64,000 nucleotides of DNA from Actinomycetes bacterium (GTDB taxonomy: Bacteria > Actinomycetota > Actinomycetes > S36-B12), in assembly GCA_024639145.1 (NCBI GenBank), contig JAHEIZ010000001.1, positions 62,001 through 126,000 on the forward strand, given 5' to 3'. Below, piece after piece: positions 53,656-63,320 of the stretch. The stretch's first letter is position 1. Every line of letters begins with the position of its first letter. The notes below the pieces were generated by a model. It had not been told where the DNA came from and made no database searches. It worked only from the letters and a program-made list of their open reading frames with translations. The translations under genes and the position numbers were made by a program.

Positions 53656-54039
53656 ATGGCTACCACTGAGATCACCGCCGACACCTTCAACGACACCGTT
53701 AACGGCAATCCGATCGTCCTCATCGACTTCTGGGCCGCCTGGTGCGGGCCGTGCCGACAGTTCGCCCCGACCTTCGAGAAGGTCTCGGAGGCCAATCCCG
53801 ACATCGTGTTCGCCAAGGTCGATACCGAGGCCGAGCAGGATCTCGCCGGCGCCTTCAACATCACCTCGATTCCCACGCTGATGGCCATCCGCGACGGAGT
53901 GGTGCTCTACGCGAATCCGGGTGCACTTCCCGAGGCCCAGCTCGCCGATCTCGTGGCCAAGGTGCGCGAGGTCGACATGGATGACGTCCGGGCGCAGATT
54001 GCCGCCCAGGGCGAGGGCATCGATCCCTCCGCCGAATAG
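53656..54039 (+). CDS. trxA: Thioredoxin
   Basis: The 127-residue protein has the active site WAAWCGPCRQF (Cys at about 31 and 34) and the cis-proline loop FNITSIPTLMAIRDG. Its KVDTEAEQDLAG region is also standard. It is about 15-20 residues longer than typical thioredoxin because of a C-terminal tail (DDVRAQIAAQGEGIDPSAE). It would reduce disulfides in cytoplasmic proteins using thioredoxin reductase, which is not in the window. A whiB-family gene follows 142 bp downstream. Confidence 0.93.
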   Translation: MATTEITADTFNDTVNGNPIVLIDFWAAWCGPCRQFAPTFEKVSEANPDIVFAKVDTEAEQDLAGAFNITSIPTLMAIRDGVVLYANPGALPEAQLADLVAKVREVDMDDVRAQIAAQGEGIDPSAE

Positions 54040-54094
54040 CTCTCTGTCTGCCGTGGCGCAGATCACGCGAGAAACCGACAACTAGCACGAAGTC

Positions 54095-54108
54095 AGGACC
54101 TTTGTCCC
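54095..54108. promoter_or_regulatory. DosR-box-like palindrome upstream of the second whiB gene
   Basis: The sequence AGGACCTTTGTCCC has arms GGAC and GTCC around a 4-base centre. It matches the DevR/DosR-type box GGGAC-N4-GTCCC except for the first base. It lies 73 bp before the whiB ATG at 54182. The same arm-and-spacing pattern occurs before the response-regulator gene at 24320. Confidence 0.45.
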
Positions 54109-54181
54109 TCTGAGCGAGGGCGTCCTTGCCCTTAGCGTGATCGGTGAACGCAATGCGCACACGGCAGAAGGAGTGGGGAAC

Positions 54182-54553
54182 ATGCCGCAACAGCCCTTGG
54201 CTCAAGTACCGGTCGATGCCCAGTGGTACTGGCAGGAGCTCGGCTCGTGCCGCGACGTCGATCCCCTGATCTTCTTTCACCCGCAAAATGAGCGCGGATC
54301 AGCGCGAATCAAGCGCGACCGTGCCGCCAAGCAGGTATGCGCCGGCTGCACTGTGCGCCTGGAGTGTGCCGACTACGCCGTGCGCGCACGCGAACCCTAC
54401 GGCGTATGGGGTGGCCTGTCGGAGGACGAGCGCGAACGCATCTACTCACGTCTGGACTCGCGAAATTACCCGCGAGCCAAGGGCGATGGACTCCGCGTCG
54501 CTGAGCGCGATATCGCTCTCGCGGTCAGCCCACGGGCGCTGGGGATCGCCTAG
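54182..54553 (+). CDS. WhiB-family iron-sulfur transcription factor
   Basis: The 123-residue WhiB-like protein has cysteines in LGSCRDVDP, then KQVCAGCTVRLECADYAV (CxxCx5C), for a [4Fe-4S] cluster, and the YGVWGGLSEDERERIYSR motif. The FFHPQNERGSARIKRDRAAK linker recalls the WhiB1/WhiB4 groups, but I cannot fix the subgroup. It has a longer C-terminal tail than WhiB2. AAGGAGTGG lies before ATG 54182. Its location after trxA and a DosR-like palindrome suggests redox or hypoxia response, as inference. Confidence 0.9.
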   Translation: MPQQPLAQVPVDAQWYWQELGSCRDVDPLIFFHPQNERGSARIKRDRAAKQVCAGCTVRLECADYAVRAREPYGVWGGLSEDERERIYSRLDSRNYPRAKGDGLRVAERDIALAVSPRALGIA

Positions 54554-54583
54554 GAGCATTCGCTCCTCCTGTAGCGTTGGGTA

Positions 54584-55573
54584 ATGACGCTTTACGGACG
54601 CGACTTCCTCAAGGAATCCGACTTCACCCGCAGTGAGCTCGAGTCACTGCTCGACCTCGCCGCCGAACTGAAGTCGGCACGAGCGGCGGGCACCGAGCAG
54701 CAGCGCCTGAATGGCAAGCAGATCGCGCTCATCTTCGAGAAGACGTCGACTCGTACCAAGATCTCCTTCGAGGTTGCCATGCGCGATCAGGGCGGTCACG
54801 TCAGCATCCTCGACCCCAGCACCTCGCAGATCGGTCACAAGGAATCCGTCGCCGACACTGCTCGCGTGCTGTCGACCATGTTCGACGGCATCGAATACCG
54901 CGGCGCCGCTCATGTGAACGTCGAGCAGCTCGCTGAGTTCGCCTCGGTGCCCGTGTTCAATGGCTTGACCGATGACTGGCATCCCACTCAGATGCTCGCT
55001 GACTTCCTGACCATGCGCGAGCATGCCGCGCCCGGGCGGCTCTCCTACGCCTACGTGGGCGATGCGCGCAGCAACATGGGCAACTCACTTCTCGTCATGG
55101 GCGCGATCATGGGTGCCGATGTGCGCATCATTGCGCCGAAGGAACTCTGGCCGAGCGATGAAGTGCAGGCACTGGCAGCTGCACGCGCAGCCGACAGCGG
55201 TGCGGTCATCACACTCACCGAAGATCCCGCCGTGGGCATCCCGGGCGCGCAGTTCGTGCACACTGACGTGTGGGTGTCGATGGGCGAGCCTGCTGAGGTG
55301 TGGGAAAGTCGCGTGGCTCTGCTGAGGCCGTATCGCGTTGATTCGGCATTGATGGCGCTCACTGGTCGCGACGACGCGAAGTTCATGCACTGCCTGCCGG
55401 CCTTCCACGACGCCAATACGGCCGTGGGTCGCAAGGTCGAGGCCGAGTTCGGGCTTGCCGGCGGGGTCGAGGTCACTGACGAGGTTTTCGAGTCACCGGC
55501 GAGCATCGTGTTCGAGCAAGCCGAGAATCGCATGCACAGCATCAAGGCTGTACTCGTCGCGACACTGTCCTGA
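54584..55573 (+). CDS. argF: Ornithine carbamoyltransferase
   Basis: Forms citrulline from ornithine and carbamoyl phosphate. The 329-residue protein has the carbamoyl-phosphate motif [11 protein letters not shown] near residue 54, [15 protein letters not shown] near 130, the ornithine-side VWVSMGEP near 228 and the HCLPAFHD catalytic motif near 268. The anabolic E. coli-type length is matched. No other arginine genes flank it, so it is a stand-alone copy; a catabolic role cannot be excluded. Confidence 0.95.
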   Translation: MTLYGRDFLKESDFTRSELESLLDLAAELKSARAAGTEQQRLNGKQIALIFEKTSTRTKISFEVAMRDQGGHVSILDPSTSQIGHKESVADTARVLSTMFDGIEYRGAAHVNVEQLAEFASVPVFNGLTDDWHPTQMLADFLTMREHAAPGRLSYAYVGDARSNMGNSLLVMGAIMGADVRIIAPKELWPSDEVQALAAARAADSGAVITLTEDPAVGIPGAQFVHTDVWVSMGEPAEVWESRVALLRPYRVDSALMALTGRDDAKFMHCLPAFHDANTAVGRKVEAEFGLAGGVEVTDEVFESPASIVFEQAENRMHSIKAVLVATLS

Positions 55574-55579
55574 GCCGCT

Positions 55580-55597
55580 CCACGGCCGCAGCCGTGG
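55580..55597. terminator. Hairpin between convergent argF and S9 peptidase genes
   Basis: Arms CCACGGC and GCCGTGG form a 7-bp GC stem with a 4-base loop. It lies in the 34-bp gap between two convergent stops, suggesting a bidirectional terminator. No T-tract is visible. Confidence 0.45.
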
Positions 55598-55607
55598 GCG
55601 TGGGCTG

Positions 55608-57827
55608 TCAGCGATTGGCGAAAGTCGGAGTTGGCACTGGGCCGCGGCCACCGATCTGAGCGTCGAGGAAGGCCAGGCGATCTGCCGATGCAGAAATGTC
55701 CTGCTGAACGGATCCGCCACCGCTACTGCCCCCACCATGTCCGGCACCCACGGTGATTCTGATGAGCATCGGTCGGCTATTGGCATTGTCGTGCTGGAGT
55801 GTCGCCGCGAACTTGTAACTGTGTGCCGGCACGACCCTGTCATCGGTATCCGCCGTCATCACCATGGTGGCCGGGTAGGACGTGCCCGGCCGCAGGCTCT
55901 GCACGGGCGAATACCCGAGCAGGTATGTGAACATCGCGGAGGAATCGTCGCTGCGCCCGTAATCCGATGCCCAGGCAGCCCCGATCGTGAACCGGTGATA
56001 ACGCAGCATGTCCATCACGCCCACAATCGGAATTGCAGCACCGAAGAGATCGGGGCGCTGTGCCATCGCAGCCCCGACCAGTAATCCGCCATTGCTTCGT
56101 CCGGTGATCGCGAGATGACTGGGCGTGGTCCACTTCTTCGCCACCAGCCATTCTGCCGTCGCTATGTAGTCGTCGAAGACGTTCTGCTTGCGTTGCAGGG
56201 TTCCCGCGCGGTGCCAGTCTCGGCCGTACTCGCCCCCGCCGCGCAGATTCGCACTCACGTAGATGCCCCCGCGCTGCACCCAGCCCAGGACGAAGGGCTG
56301 ATAGTCGGGAGTGATCGAGATATTGAACCCGCCGTATCCGTAGAGCAGCGTCGGGTTGGTGCCATCGCGACGAGTGTCCGAACGCCTCACGACGAAGACG
56401 GGAACTCGCGTGCCGTCCTTGCTCCGGACCCATTCCTGAGAAGTGACGATTCTCGGGGAAGACGTTGATGCAACCGCGGAGGTGCGCCACGTGCTGACTG
56501 CACCTGACGTGGCGTCGAGTGCCAGGACTTCAGGCGCCGTCGTGAAGGAGGAGTAAGTCAGGTACGCGGGTCCCGAATCCGAGGCATCCGTCATGCTCGA
56601 GACCGATCCAAGACCGGGCAGCCGCACTGAGCGGCGATTACCACCCTGAGCGTCGAACAGCTCCACCTGCGAAATGGCGTCCTTCAGCGTCATCACACAG
56701 ATGCTGTTACCGAGCGTTGCGTAATTGAGAATCGGCGACGTTCCTTCCGGCACCACGGTCGACCAGTTCTCCGGACTCGGGTCAGCGAGATTCACCCGAG
56801 CGATGCGCCCATTCGGAGCGAGGTAGTCAGAGTAGATCGTCGGCCCTGCCGGGCTATCGGAGAGCACGTTGATGTCTCCCAAGGGAGCCACGACCTGAGT
56901 CACCGCACTCAAGGGGTCTGCCAGATCCTTCATCAACAGGCCTTGCTTGCGATCGGCCTCGACAGTGACGACCCACAGCCGCTTCGTTTCGGGCGTGGCG
57001 ATCGGCCAGAAGCGTCTCTCTGAATTCGCCGGATCGTCGAGGATCTTTATGTCGGCTGACTGTGCCGTGCCCAGGCGGTGGAAGTACACCGCCTGATTCG
57101 ACGCGGCCTGCTGCAGAGGATTCGCCGATTGGGGGTAACGCGAGTAGTACAGGCCGGAATTATCAGGCGCCCAGGCGAGTGCGGTGAATCTTGCCCCCTC
57201 GAGCACGTCAGTCAGAACCTCACCGGAGGAGACGTCCGTGAATCGGATCGTGCGCCAGTCGCTGCCACTGACCGATGCGGCCCAGGCCAGATGCGCACCA
57301 TCCCAGCTGGGCGACCACTGCGGAACCGACACGGTGCCGTCCAGCGACAGCCCGTTCGGGTCGACGAGCACTCGGGGGTTGGACCCATCGGAATCACTCA
57401 CCTGAATGACGGCCTGAGCCAGCAGCCCTGAGTTGTAGGTCCAGAAACGGCGCGGGCCGCGCGATACAGGAGTTCCTACGCGTTCGTAGTTGAGCAGTCC
57501 GGTCATCTGCGTTGTTCGAGATGCGAGAGTCGGGAGTGAATCGAGGTAGGTGCGGGCGAGATCGGATTCCTGCTTCACCCATCGCTGCGTGCGCGGACTA
57601 GAAGAGTCCTCCAGCCATCGATACGGATCCGCCACTGGCACACCGAAGTACCGATCAACAACAGGCCCACGCCAAGCGTGGGGATAGGTGTACGAAGCTG
57701 CTGAGGTGGAGTGGACGACGTCCCCACGCGATACCTGCGCGGACGCTGTCGGCGCAATTGACGTCAGCGCGAGAGCACCGATCGCAAGTGAAGCCCCGAC
57801 CATTCCCCGAACGACGAATCGCGCCAT
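55608..57827 (-). CDS. Secreted prolyl oligopeptidase family serine peptidase (S9)
   Basis: The 739-residue protein has a signal peptide (LAIGALALTSIAPTASA). The N-terminal beta-propeller follows, with the usual start PYRWLEDSSSPRTQRWV, and then an alpha/beta-hydrolase domain. The catalytic triad is visible: Ser in AITGRSNGGLLVG, Asp in TADTDDRVVPAHS and His in VGAGHGGG. GGYGGFNISITPDY and LRGGGEYGRDWHRAG are also typical. It would cleave short proline-containing peptides. Secretion is unusual compared with the cytoplasmic enzyme of many bacteria. A glycine/serine-rich insertion follows the catalytic His. Confidence 0.92.
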   Translation of the reverse strand: MARFVVRGMVGASLAIGALALTSIAPTASAQVSRGDVVHSTSAASYTYPHAWRGPVVDRYFGVPVADPYRWLEDSSSPRTQRWVKQESDLARTYLDSLPTLASRTTQMTGLLNYERVGTPVSRGPRRFWTYNSGLLAQAVIQVSDSDGSNPRVLVDPNGLSLDGTVSVPQWSPSWDGAHLAWAASVSGSDWRTIRFTDVSSGEVLTDVLEGARFTALAWAPDNSGLYYSRYPQSANPLQQAASNQAVYFHRLGTAQSADIKILDDPANSERRFWPIATPETKRLWVVTVEADRKQGLLMKDLADPLSAVTQVVAPLGDINVLSDSPAGPTIYSDYLAPNGRIARVNLADPSPENWSTVVPEGTSPILNYATLGNSICVMTLKDAISQVELFDAQGGNRRSVRLPGLGSVSSMTDASDSGPAYLTYSSFTTAPEVLALDATSGAVSTWRTSAVASTSSPRIVTSQEWVRSKDGTRVPVFVVRRSDTRRDGTNPTLLYGYGGFNISITPDYQPFVLGWVQRGGIYVSANLRGGGEYGRDWHRAGTLQRKQNVFDDYIATAEWLVAKKWTTPSHLAITGRSNGGLLVGAAMAQRPDLFGAAIPIVGVMDMLRYHRFTIGAAWASDYGRSDDSSAMFTYLLGYSPVQSLRPGTSYPATMVMTADTDDRVVPAHSYKFAATLQHDNANSRPMLIRITVGAGHGGGSSGGGSVQQDISASADRLAFLDAQIGGRGPVPTPTFANR

Positions 57828-57872
57828 CGTGACCTCCTCAGTCCGTGGGAACCCTAGGACACCCGTGCGAGA

Positions 57873-57913
57873 GAAAGAAAGAAGGGGCAGCCGATGGCCA
57901 CCCCTTCTCTTTC
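57873..57913 (-). terminator. Terminator of pckG
   Basis: AGAAGGGG (57880-57887) pairs with CCCCTTCT (57901-57908), extended by GAAAG/CTTTC with a 2-base bulge. On the minus strand the stem is followed by pyrimidine-rich CTTTCTTTCTCTC. It separates pckG from the downstream S9 peptidase gene. Confidence 0.65.
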
Positions 57914-57923
57914 GTGCTGAGAG

Positions 57924-59747
57924 TTATGCGTTCGCGAGGCGGGCCCGCAGATCGGTGAGCTCGGTGGAGAGCTCGGTCGGCAGGCGATCGCCGAACTTCG
58001 CGAAGTACTCCTCGGTCAGCCCGCACTCGGCAAGCCAGGACTCGGGGTTCACGGCGAAGAGCTGATCGAGCTGCTCGGCGCTCATCGCCAGGCCGTCGAG
58101 GTTGAGATCACTCTTGACCGGCATGTTGCCGATCGGGCTCTCGACCGCGTCAACGCGGCCCTCAAGGCGATTGACGATCCACTCGAGAACGCGCGAGTTC
58201 TCGCCATAGCCCGGCCACAGGAAGGTGCCCTCGTCGTCCTTGCGGAACCAGTTGACCGCGTAGATCTTGGGCAGCTTGTCAGCGGAAGTCATGGTGCCGA
58301 TCTTGAGCCAATGGGCCCAGTAGTCACCCATGTTGTAGCCGCAGAACGGAAGCATCGCGAACGGATCGCGACGCAGTTCGCCGACGGCGCCGACGGCAGC
58401 AGCAGTGGTCTCGGACGACACTGAGGAGCCCATGAACACACCGTGCTGCCAGTCGAGGGACTCGGTGACAAGCGGGACGTTCGTCGCGCGACGACCACCG
58501 AAGAGGATCGCATCGATCGGAACACCCGCGGGATCCTCGAAGTTCGGGGCGATCGACGGGCACTGATCGGCAGGAGCGGTAAAGCGCGAGTTCGGATGGC
58601 TGGAGGGTTCGGTCGAGGCCGGAGTCCAGTCGTTGCCCTTCCAGTCGATCAGGTGAGCGGGCTTCTCGGGGGTCAGACCCTCCCACCACACATCGCCATC
58701 ATCAGTGAGTGCGACATTGGTGAAGATGCAGTTCGCGTACAGGCTCTTGACCGCATTCGCATTGGTCTCCATACCGGTGCCGGGGGCAACGCCGAAGAAG
58801 CCCGCCTCCGGGTTGATCGCGTAGAGGCGACCGTCATCACCGAAGCGCATCCAGGCGATGTCGTCACCGACGGTCTCGACCTTCCAGCCCGGAATGGTGG
58901 GCTCGAGCATGGCGAGGTTGGTCTTGCCACAGGCTGACGGGAAGGCCGCGGTCACGTAGCGCACGTCATTGGTCGGCGAGGTGAGCTTCAGGATGAGCAT
59001 GTGCTCGGCCATCCAGCCGGCGTCGCGACCCATGGCGGATGCGATGCGCAGCGCGAAGCACTTCTTGCCCAGAAGAGCATTTCCGCCATAGCCGGAGCCG
59101 TAGGACCAGATCTCGCGGGTCTCGGGGAAGTGCACGATGTACTTGGTGTCATTGCACGGCCACGAGACGTCATCGCGACGATTGCCCGCCTCGTCGATCA
59201 GCGGGTAGCCGACCGTGTGAGCTGCCGGAACGAAGTCGCCGTTCTCGCCGATGAGGTCAAGTGCTGCCTGGCCCATGCGGGTCATGATGCGCATGTTGAC
59301 CACGACATAGGGCGAGTCAGTGATCTCGATGCCGAGCTGCGAGATGCGCGAGCCCAGCGGGCCCATGGAGAACGGGACGACATACATCGTGCGACCGCGC
59401 ATCGAGCCGGCGAACAGGCCCTTGAGGGTGCCGCGCATCTCTGCGGGATCGGCCCAGTTGTTGGTGGGGCCGGCATCGATGGCCTTCTCGGAGCAGATGT
59501 AGGTGCGATCCTCGACGCGCGCGACATCGCTGGGGCTCGAGCGGGCGAGGAAGGAGTTGGGGCGGATCTCCGGGTTCAGGCGAATGAATGTGCCGGCATC
59601 GACCATCTGCTGGGTCAGGCGATCCCACTCGGCCTGCGAACCATCGCACCAGACAACCTGGTCAGGCCGAGCGAGCTCGGCCATCTCCGTGACCCAGGCG
59701 AGAAGCTTGGCGTTCTTGGTGGGTGCGTTTTCCAGACCAGGGATCAT
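57924..59747 (-). CDS. pckG: Phosphoenolpyruvate carboxykinase (GTP)
   Basis: Decarboxylates and phosphorylates oxaloacetate to phosphoenolpyruvate with GTP, the first step of gluconeogenesis. The 607-residue protein has the kinase-1a/P-loop motif [13 protein letters not shown] (with the reactive Cys), the kinase-2 region [14 protein letters not shown], the N-terminal [13 protein letters not shown] and [12 protein letters not shown]. Length fits the GTP family. A 186-bp region separates it from the SGNH gene upstream and probably carries its promoter. Confidence 0.97.
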   Translation of the reverse strand: MIPGLENAPTKNAKLLAWVTEMAELARPDQVVWCDGSQAEWDRLTQQMVDAGTFIRLNPEIRPNSFLARSSPSDVARVEDRTYICSEKAIDAGPTNNWADPAEMRGTLKGLFAGSMRGRTMYVVPFSMGPLGSRISQLGIEITDSPYVVVNMRIMTRMGQAALDLIGENGDFVPAAHTVGYPLIDEAGNRRDDVSWPCNDTKYIVHFPETREIWSYGSGYGGNALLGKKCFALRIASAMGRDAGWMAEHMLILKLTSPTNDVRYVTAAFPSACGKTNLAMLEPTIPGWKVETVGDDIAWMRFGDDGRLYAINPEAGFFGVAPGTGMETNANAVKSLYANCIFTNVALTDDGDVWWEGLTPEKPAHLIDWKGNDWTPASTEPSSHPNSRFTAPADQCPSIAPNFEDPAGVPIDAILFGGRRATNVPLVTESLDWQHGVFMGSSVSSETTAAAVGAVGELRRDPFAMLPFCGYNMGDYWAHWLKIGTMTSADKLPKIYAVNWFRKDDEGTFLWPGYGENSRVLEWIVNRLEGRVDAVESPIGNMPVKSDLNLDGLAMSAEQLDQLFAVNPESWLAECGLTEEYFAKFGDRLPTELSTELTDLRARLANA

Positions 59748-59933
59748 TCACTCGCTCCGTTGCGATTCCGGCCCACCATCTCGGCGAGCGCTGATCGCCT
59801 AAGCATGCTCCTCAGCCGAGTGCATTTCGCCTGGAAATCCCGTGCAAACGCTTCCGTGTGATCAAGTGCACATGAGGGAATGTGGCCCACGGCACAAAGT
59901 GCATGGACGTCCGTCTTTCAGTCGTGAACTAGG

Positions 59934-60485
59934 TCACTCTGGCGCAGTGATCGCCTGCTGAATCAGCCGCGCGTAACCCTTTGCACCGGCAGGCGGCAAG
60001 TGAGTGTGATCGGAGTACAACCATGACGGATGAGCCGTGGTTGCCGCCTTCCAGTCGATGATCGTGACGCGCCCGGCGGGAAAGGCCCGCGCGCAACGAC
60101 GGATGGTGTCGTTGTTCACCTTCTCCCATCGACGGGGCACGGAGATCGTCAGCAGGAATACGCGTCGGTCGGGCCCGGCGATCTTGACCATGTCCTTGCA
60201 GTCCTCGAGCGAGTAGCTGCCGTTGGTGCCCAGGTGGATCACGACATTCGTCGGAAGCTTCTTCCCGCGCTTGCGCAGCAGACCGGGGCCGGTGGATGCC
60301 TGGCGGTTCACCTTGGCGTCGACGATGTCTACGCCCTTCTTCAGCAGCACCCATTTCGCGCCGAGCTGCACGGAGTCCCCCACCGTGATGGCATCGAGGG
60401 CAGGTGAGGAATCAGCAGCTGCCCCTGCGGGAGCAAGAGCCGCGGTCGCGATGATCACGCCCGCGACAAGAAGGGGAAGTCGCAT
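59934..60485 (-). CDS. Secreted SGNH-hydrolase-like protein (OatA C-terminal-like)
   Basis: The 183-residue protein has a signal peptide (LVAGVIIATAALAPAGAAA) and the SGNH catalytic blocks: AITVGDSV (Ser38), VIHLGTNG (Asn88) and SDHTHLPPAGAKGYA (Asp159, His162). This arrangement is found in the C-terminal domain of OatA-type peptidoglycan O-acetyltransferases and related acetyl-esterases. Unlike OatA, no membrane acyltransferase domain is attached or adjacent. It may modify or deacetylate surface glycans. The protein is small for the family. Confidence 0.85.
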   Translation of the reverse strand: MRLPLLVAGVIIATAALAPAGAAADSSPALDAITVGDSVQLGAKWVLLKKGVDIVDAKVNRQASTGPGLLRKRGKKLPTNVVIHLGTNGSYSLEDCKDMVKIAGPDRRVFLLTISVPRRWEKVNNDTIRRCARAFPAGRVTIIDWKAATTAHPSWLYSDHTHLPPAGAKGYARLIQQAITAPE

Positions 60486-60510
60486 GTGACCACCGTACGT
60501 CGCGAAATGC

Positions 60511-62718
60511 TTATTGGCCGTCAGCCACGGAACGGAATCTGCGAAGCCTCAGGCTGTTGGTGACGACGAATACCGAGGAGAAGGCCATCGCGGCACCCGC
60601 CACCATCGGGTTGAGCAGACCGGCCATGGCCAGGGGAATGGCGGCGATGTTGTACGCGAAGGCCCAGAAGAGATTGCCCTTGATGATGCGCAGGGTTCGC
60701 CTCGAGAGACGGATCGCGTCGACGGCACCCATCAGATCACCACGCACCAAGGTGATGTCAGCGGCTTCGATCGCCGCATCCGTACCCGTGCCCATGGCTA
60801 GACCCAGGTCGGCGAGCGCCAGCGCAGCGGCGTCATTGACGCCATCGCCCGCCATCGCCACGATGTCTCCCCGGCGCTGAAGGCCCACGATGGTCTGCGC
60901 CTTCTCCTCGGGCAGAACCTCGGCAATGACTTCGTCGATGCCTACCTCAGCAGCCACTGCCGCGGCGGCACGCGGGTTATCGCCCGTCAGCAGCACCGGT
61001 CGCAGCCCGAGTTCGCGCAAGCCCGCAATCGCTCGGGCACTCTCGTGCTTGACCGTGTCTGACACGATCGCGACTCCGGCGGCCGCTCCGTCGACCGCGA
61101 TGCCGATCACGGTGTGACCGAATGACTGATGCCGATCTATCTCGGCCCGTGTCTGCGGGGTGAAGCCCACCGACCATTGCTCGGTCAACCAGTTCACGCG
61201 TCCGGCTGCGATGGCGCGACCTTCGACCGTGCCGCTGACGCCCAGGCCTCTGACCGAGGCGAAACCCTCGACACTCGGCAGGGTCTCGCCGGCCGCCACC
61301 GCGATGGCGCGACCGACGGGGTGCTCGGATGCCGCTTCCAACGCGCCGACCAGCCGCAGCAGGTCCGCACGTGACAACGCTCCGCAGGGCACCACGTCGA
61401 TCAGTGACATGCGGCCGGTAGTGACGGTGCCCGTCTTGTCGAGCACGAAAGTGTCGATACGACGAGTCGACTCGAGGATCTGCGGGCCCTTGATCACGAT
61501 GCCGAGCTGTGCTGCCCGACCCGTGCCGACCAACAGGGCGGTAGGTGTCGCCAGGCCGAGAGCGCAGGGGCAGGCAATGATGAGCACCGCGACCGCAGCA
61601 GTGAATGCGGCATTGGCGCCGTGGTCGGTCAGCAGCCAGCCGGCGAGCGTCAGCAAGGAGAGACCGATGACGATCGGCACGAAGATCGTGGCCACGCGGT
61701 CCGCAAGTCGCTGCACCGGAGCCTTGCCGGTTTGGGCCTGCTCGACCATGCGGGCAATGCGCGCGAGCTGGGTCTGCGCACCGACCTGCGTGGCACGCAC
61801 GATGAGGCGACCGCCTGCGTTGATGGTCGCGCCGACAACCGCGTCACCCGGCCCGACGTCGACAGGTACCGGCTCGCCCGTGAGCAGTGAGCTGTCCACG
61901 GCCGACTCGCCCTCAACAATGACTCCGTCGGTGGCGATCTTCTCCCCCGGTCGCACGATGAACTCATCCCCCACGACAAGGTCGGCCACGGCAATGCGGG
62001 TCTCGAGTCCGTCGCGGAGAACTGAGACGTCCTTGGCCCCCAAAGTGAGCAGTGCCTTCAGCGCTGAGCCGGAGCGAGCCTTCGCACGTAACTCGAGATA
62101 GCGCCCCAGGAGGATGAACACGGTGACGGCAGAGGCCACCTCGAGGTAGATCTCGACCTGCCCGGATTCCGAGGGCAGCCATGCGAAGTCCATCGACATG
62201 CCGATTATTCCCGCGCCGCCGAAGAACAGTGCATATAGCGACCAGAGATAGGCCGCGATCACACCGAGTGAGACCAGGGTGTCCATGGTGACGGCGCCAT
62301 GACGGATGTTGAGCCACGCAGCGCGATGGAACGGCCACGCACCCCAGGTGACAACGGGGGTGGCGAGCACGAGTGAGATCCACTGCCAATAGTCGAATTG
62401 CCACGCAGGCACCATCGCCAGGAGCACGACTGGAACAGTCAGGATCGCGGAGACGATCAGTCGTCGACGAACGTTCCCCAGTTCACCTGGGTCATCCACC
62501 GTGCCCGGCACGGGCAGGGAGGCTGAGTATCCACTCGCCTCGACTGTCTCGATTGCCTTCTCGACGCTGACGTCGGCGGGAAGCGTGACGTGCGCCTTTT
62601 CCGTCGCGTAGTTCACTGTGGCGATCACGCCGGGAAGCCTGTTGAGCTTCTTCTCGATGCGCATCGCGCATGACGAGCAGGTCATTCCGCCGATCTCGAG
62701 ATCGACCTCGGTCGGCAC
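60511..62718 (-). CDS. copA: Copper-translocating P1B-type ATPase
   Basis: The 735-residue copper exporter has one N-terminal metal-binding domain ([16 protein letters not shown]) and eight TM helices. The membrane metal site is [10 protein letters not shown], the phosphorylation loop [10 protein letters not shown], and the HP motif SEHPVG. The hinge [20 protein letters not shown] is also present. It pumps Cu(I) out of the cytoplasm. The GTG start is two bases after the copZ stop, so the two are co-transcribed below csoR. Confidence 0.95.
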   Translation of the reverse strand: MPTEVDLEIGGMTCSSCAMRIEKKLNRLPGVIATVNYATEKAHVTLPADVSVEKAIETVEASGYSASLPVPGTVDDPGELGNVRRRLIVSAILTVPVVLLAMVPAWQFDYWQWISLVLATPVVTWGAWPFHRAAWLNIRHGAVTMDTLVSLGVIAAYLWSLYALFFGGAGIIGMSMDFAWLPSESGQVEIYLEVASAVTVFILLGRYLELRAKARSGSALKALLTLGAKDVSVLRDGLETRIAVADLVVGDEFIVRPGEKIATDGVIVEGESAVDSSLLTGEPVPVDVGPGDAVVGATINAGGRLIVRATQVGAQTQLARIARMVEQAQTGKAPVQRLADRVATIFVPIVIGLSLLTLAGWLLTDHGANAAFTAAVAVLIIACPCALGLATPTALLVGTGRAAQLGIVIKGPQILESTRRIDTFVLDKTGTVTTGRMSLIDVVPCGALSRADLLRLVGALEAASEHPVGRAIAVAAGETLPSVEGFASVRGLGVSGTVEGRAIAAGRVNWLTEQWSVGFTPQTRAEIDRHQSFGHTVIGIAVDGAAAGVAIVSDTVKHESARAIAGLRELGLRPVLLTGDNPRAAAAVAAEVGIDEVIAEVLPEEKAQTIVGLQRRGDIVAMAGDGVNDAAALALADLGLAMGTGTDAAIEAADITLVRGDLMGAVDAIRLSRRTLRIIKGNLFWAFAYNIAAIPLAMAGLLNPMVAGAAMAFSSVFVVTNSLRLRRFRSVADGQ

Positions 62719-62720
62719 GA

Positions 62721-62936
62721 CTAGACCACGAGCTCGTAGCCGGCCTCATCGACTGCCGATCGCACGGCCGCATCGTCGAGTGCCACGGAACTCGTCACTG
62801 TGACGTCGGAGACAGCGCCGGCATTCAGGTTGACGGATACCTCGCTCACGCCGACGAGCGCGCTGAGCTCAGAGGTCACCGCGCGCACGCAGTGGTCGCA
62901 GGTCATGCCCTGCACCTTGTACGCCGTCGTGATCAT
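62721..62936 (-). CDS. copZ: Heavy-metal-associated copper chaperone
   Basis: The 71-residue ferredoxin-fold HMA protein has the copper-binding motif [11 protein letters not shown] (CxxC) near residues 10-18 and the [22 protein letters not shown] strand pattern. It would carry Cu(I) to CopA, encoded two bases downstream. It ends at the standard domain length and lacks a signal peptide. Confidence 0.93.
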   Translation of the reverse strand: MITTAYKVQGMTCDHCVRAVTSELSALVGVSEVSVNLNAGAVSDVTVTSSVALDDAAVRSAVDEAGYELVV

Positions 62937-62986
62937 CGAACTCCTTCCTCACTGCCGCACAACGCAGGCGCGGCTCGCCCTATTCC

Positions 62987-63256
<270 letters not shown>

Positions 63257-63263
63257 TTAGGTC

Positions 63264-63279
63264 ATACCCCCGCAGGTAT
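63264..63279. promoter_or_regulatory. Putative CsoR operator
   Basis: ATACCCCCGCAGGTAT has arms ATACC and GGTAT around a GC-rich centre. CsoR operators have this ATACC-rich, G-tract palindromic form. It lies 16 bp upstream of the csoR start and between the divergent csoR and MFS genes, so it could control both. Confidence 0.6.
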
Positions 63280-63320
63280 CGCCTTTCTCGCGGAAGGTGA
63301 CCGCCAGATACCGTGGCAGC

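Noticed and set aside
59748-59933. Possible small RNA or riboswitch upstream of pckG
   Set aside because: I found no stable conserved-looking structure or small ORF in these 186 bp; it most likely holds only the pckG promoter and the 5' leader.
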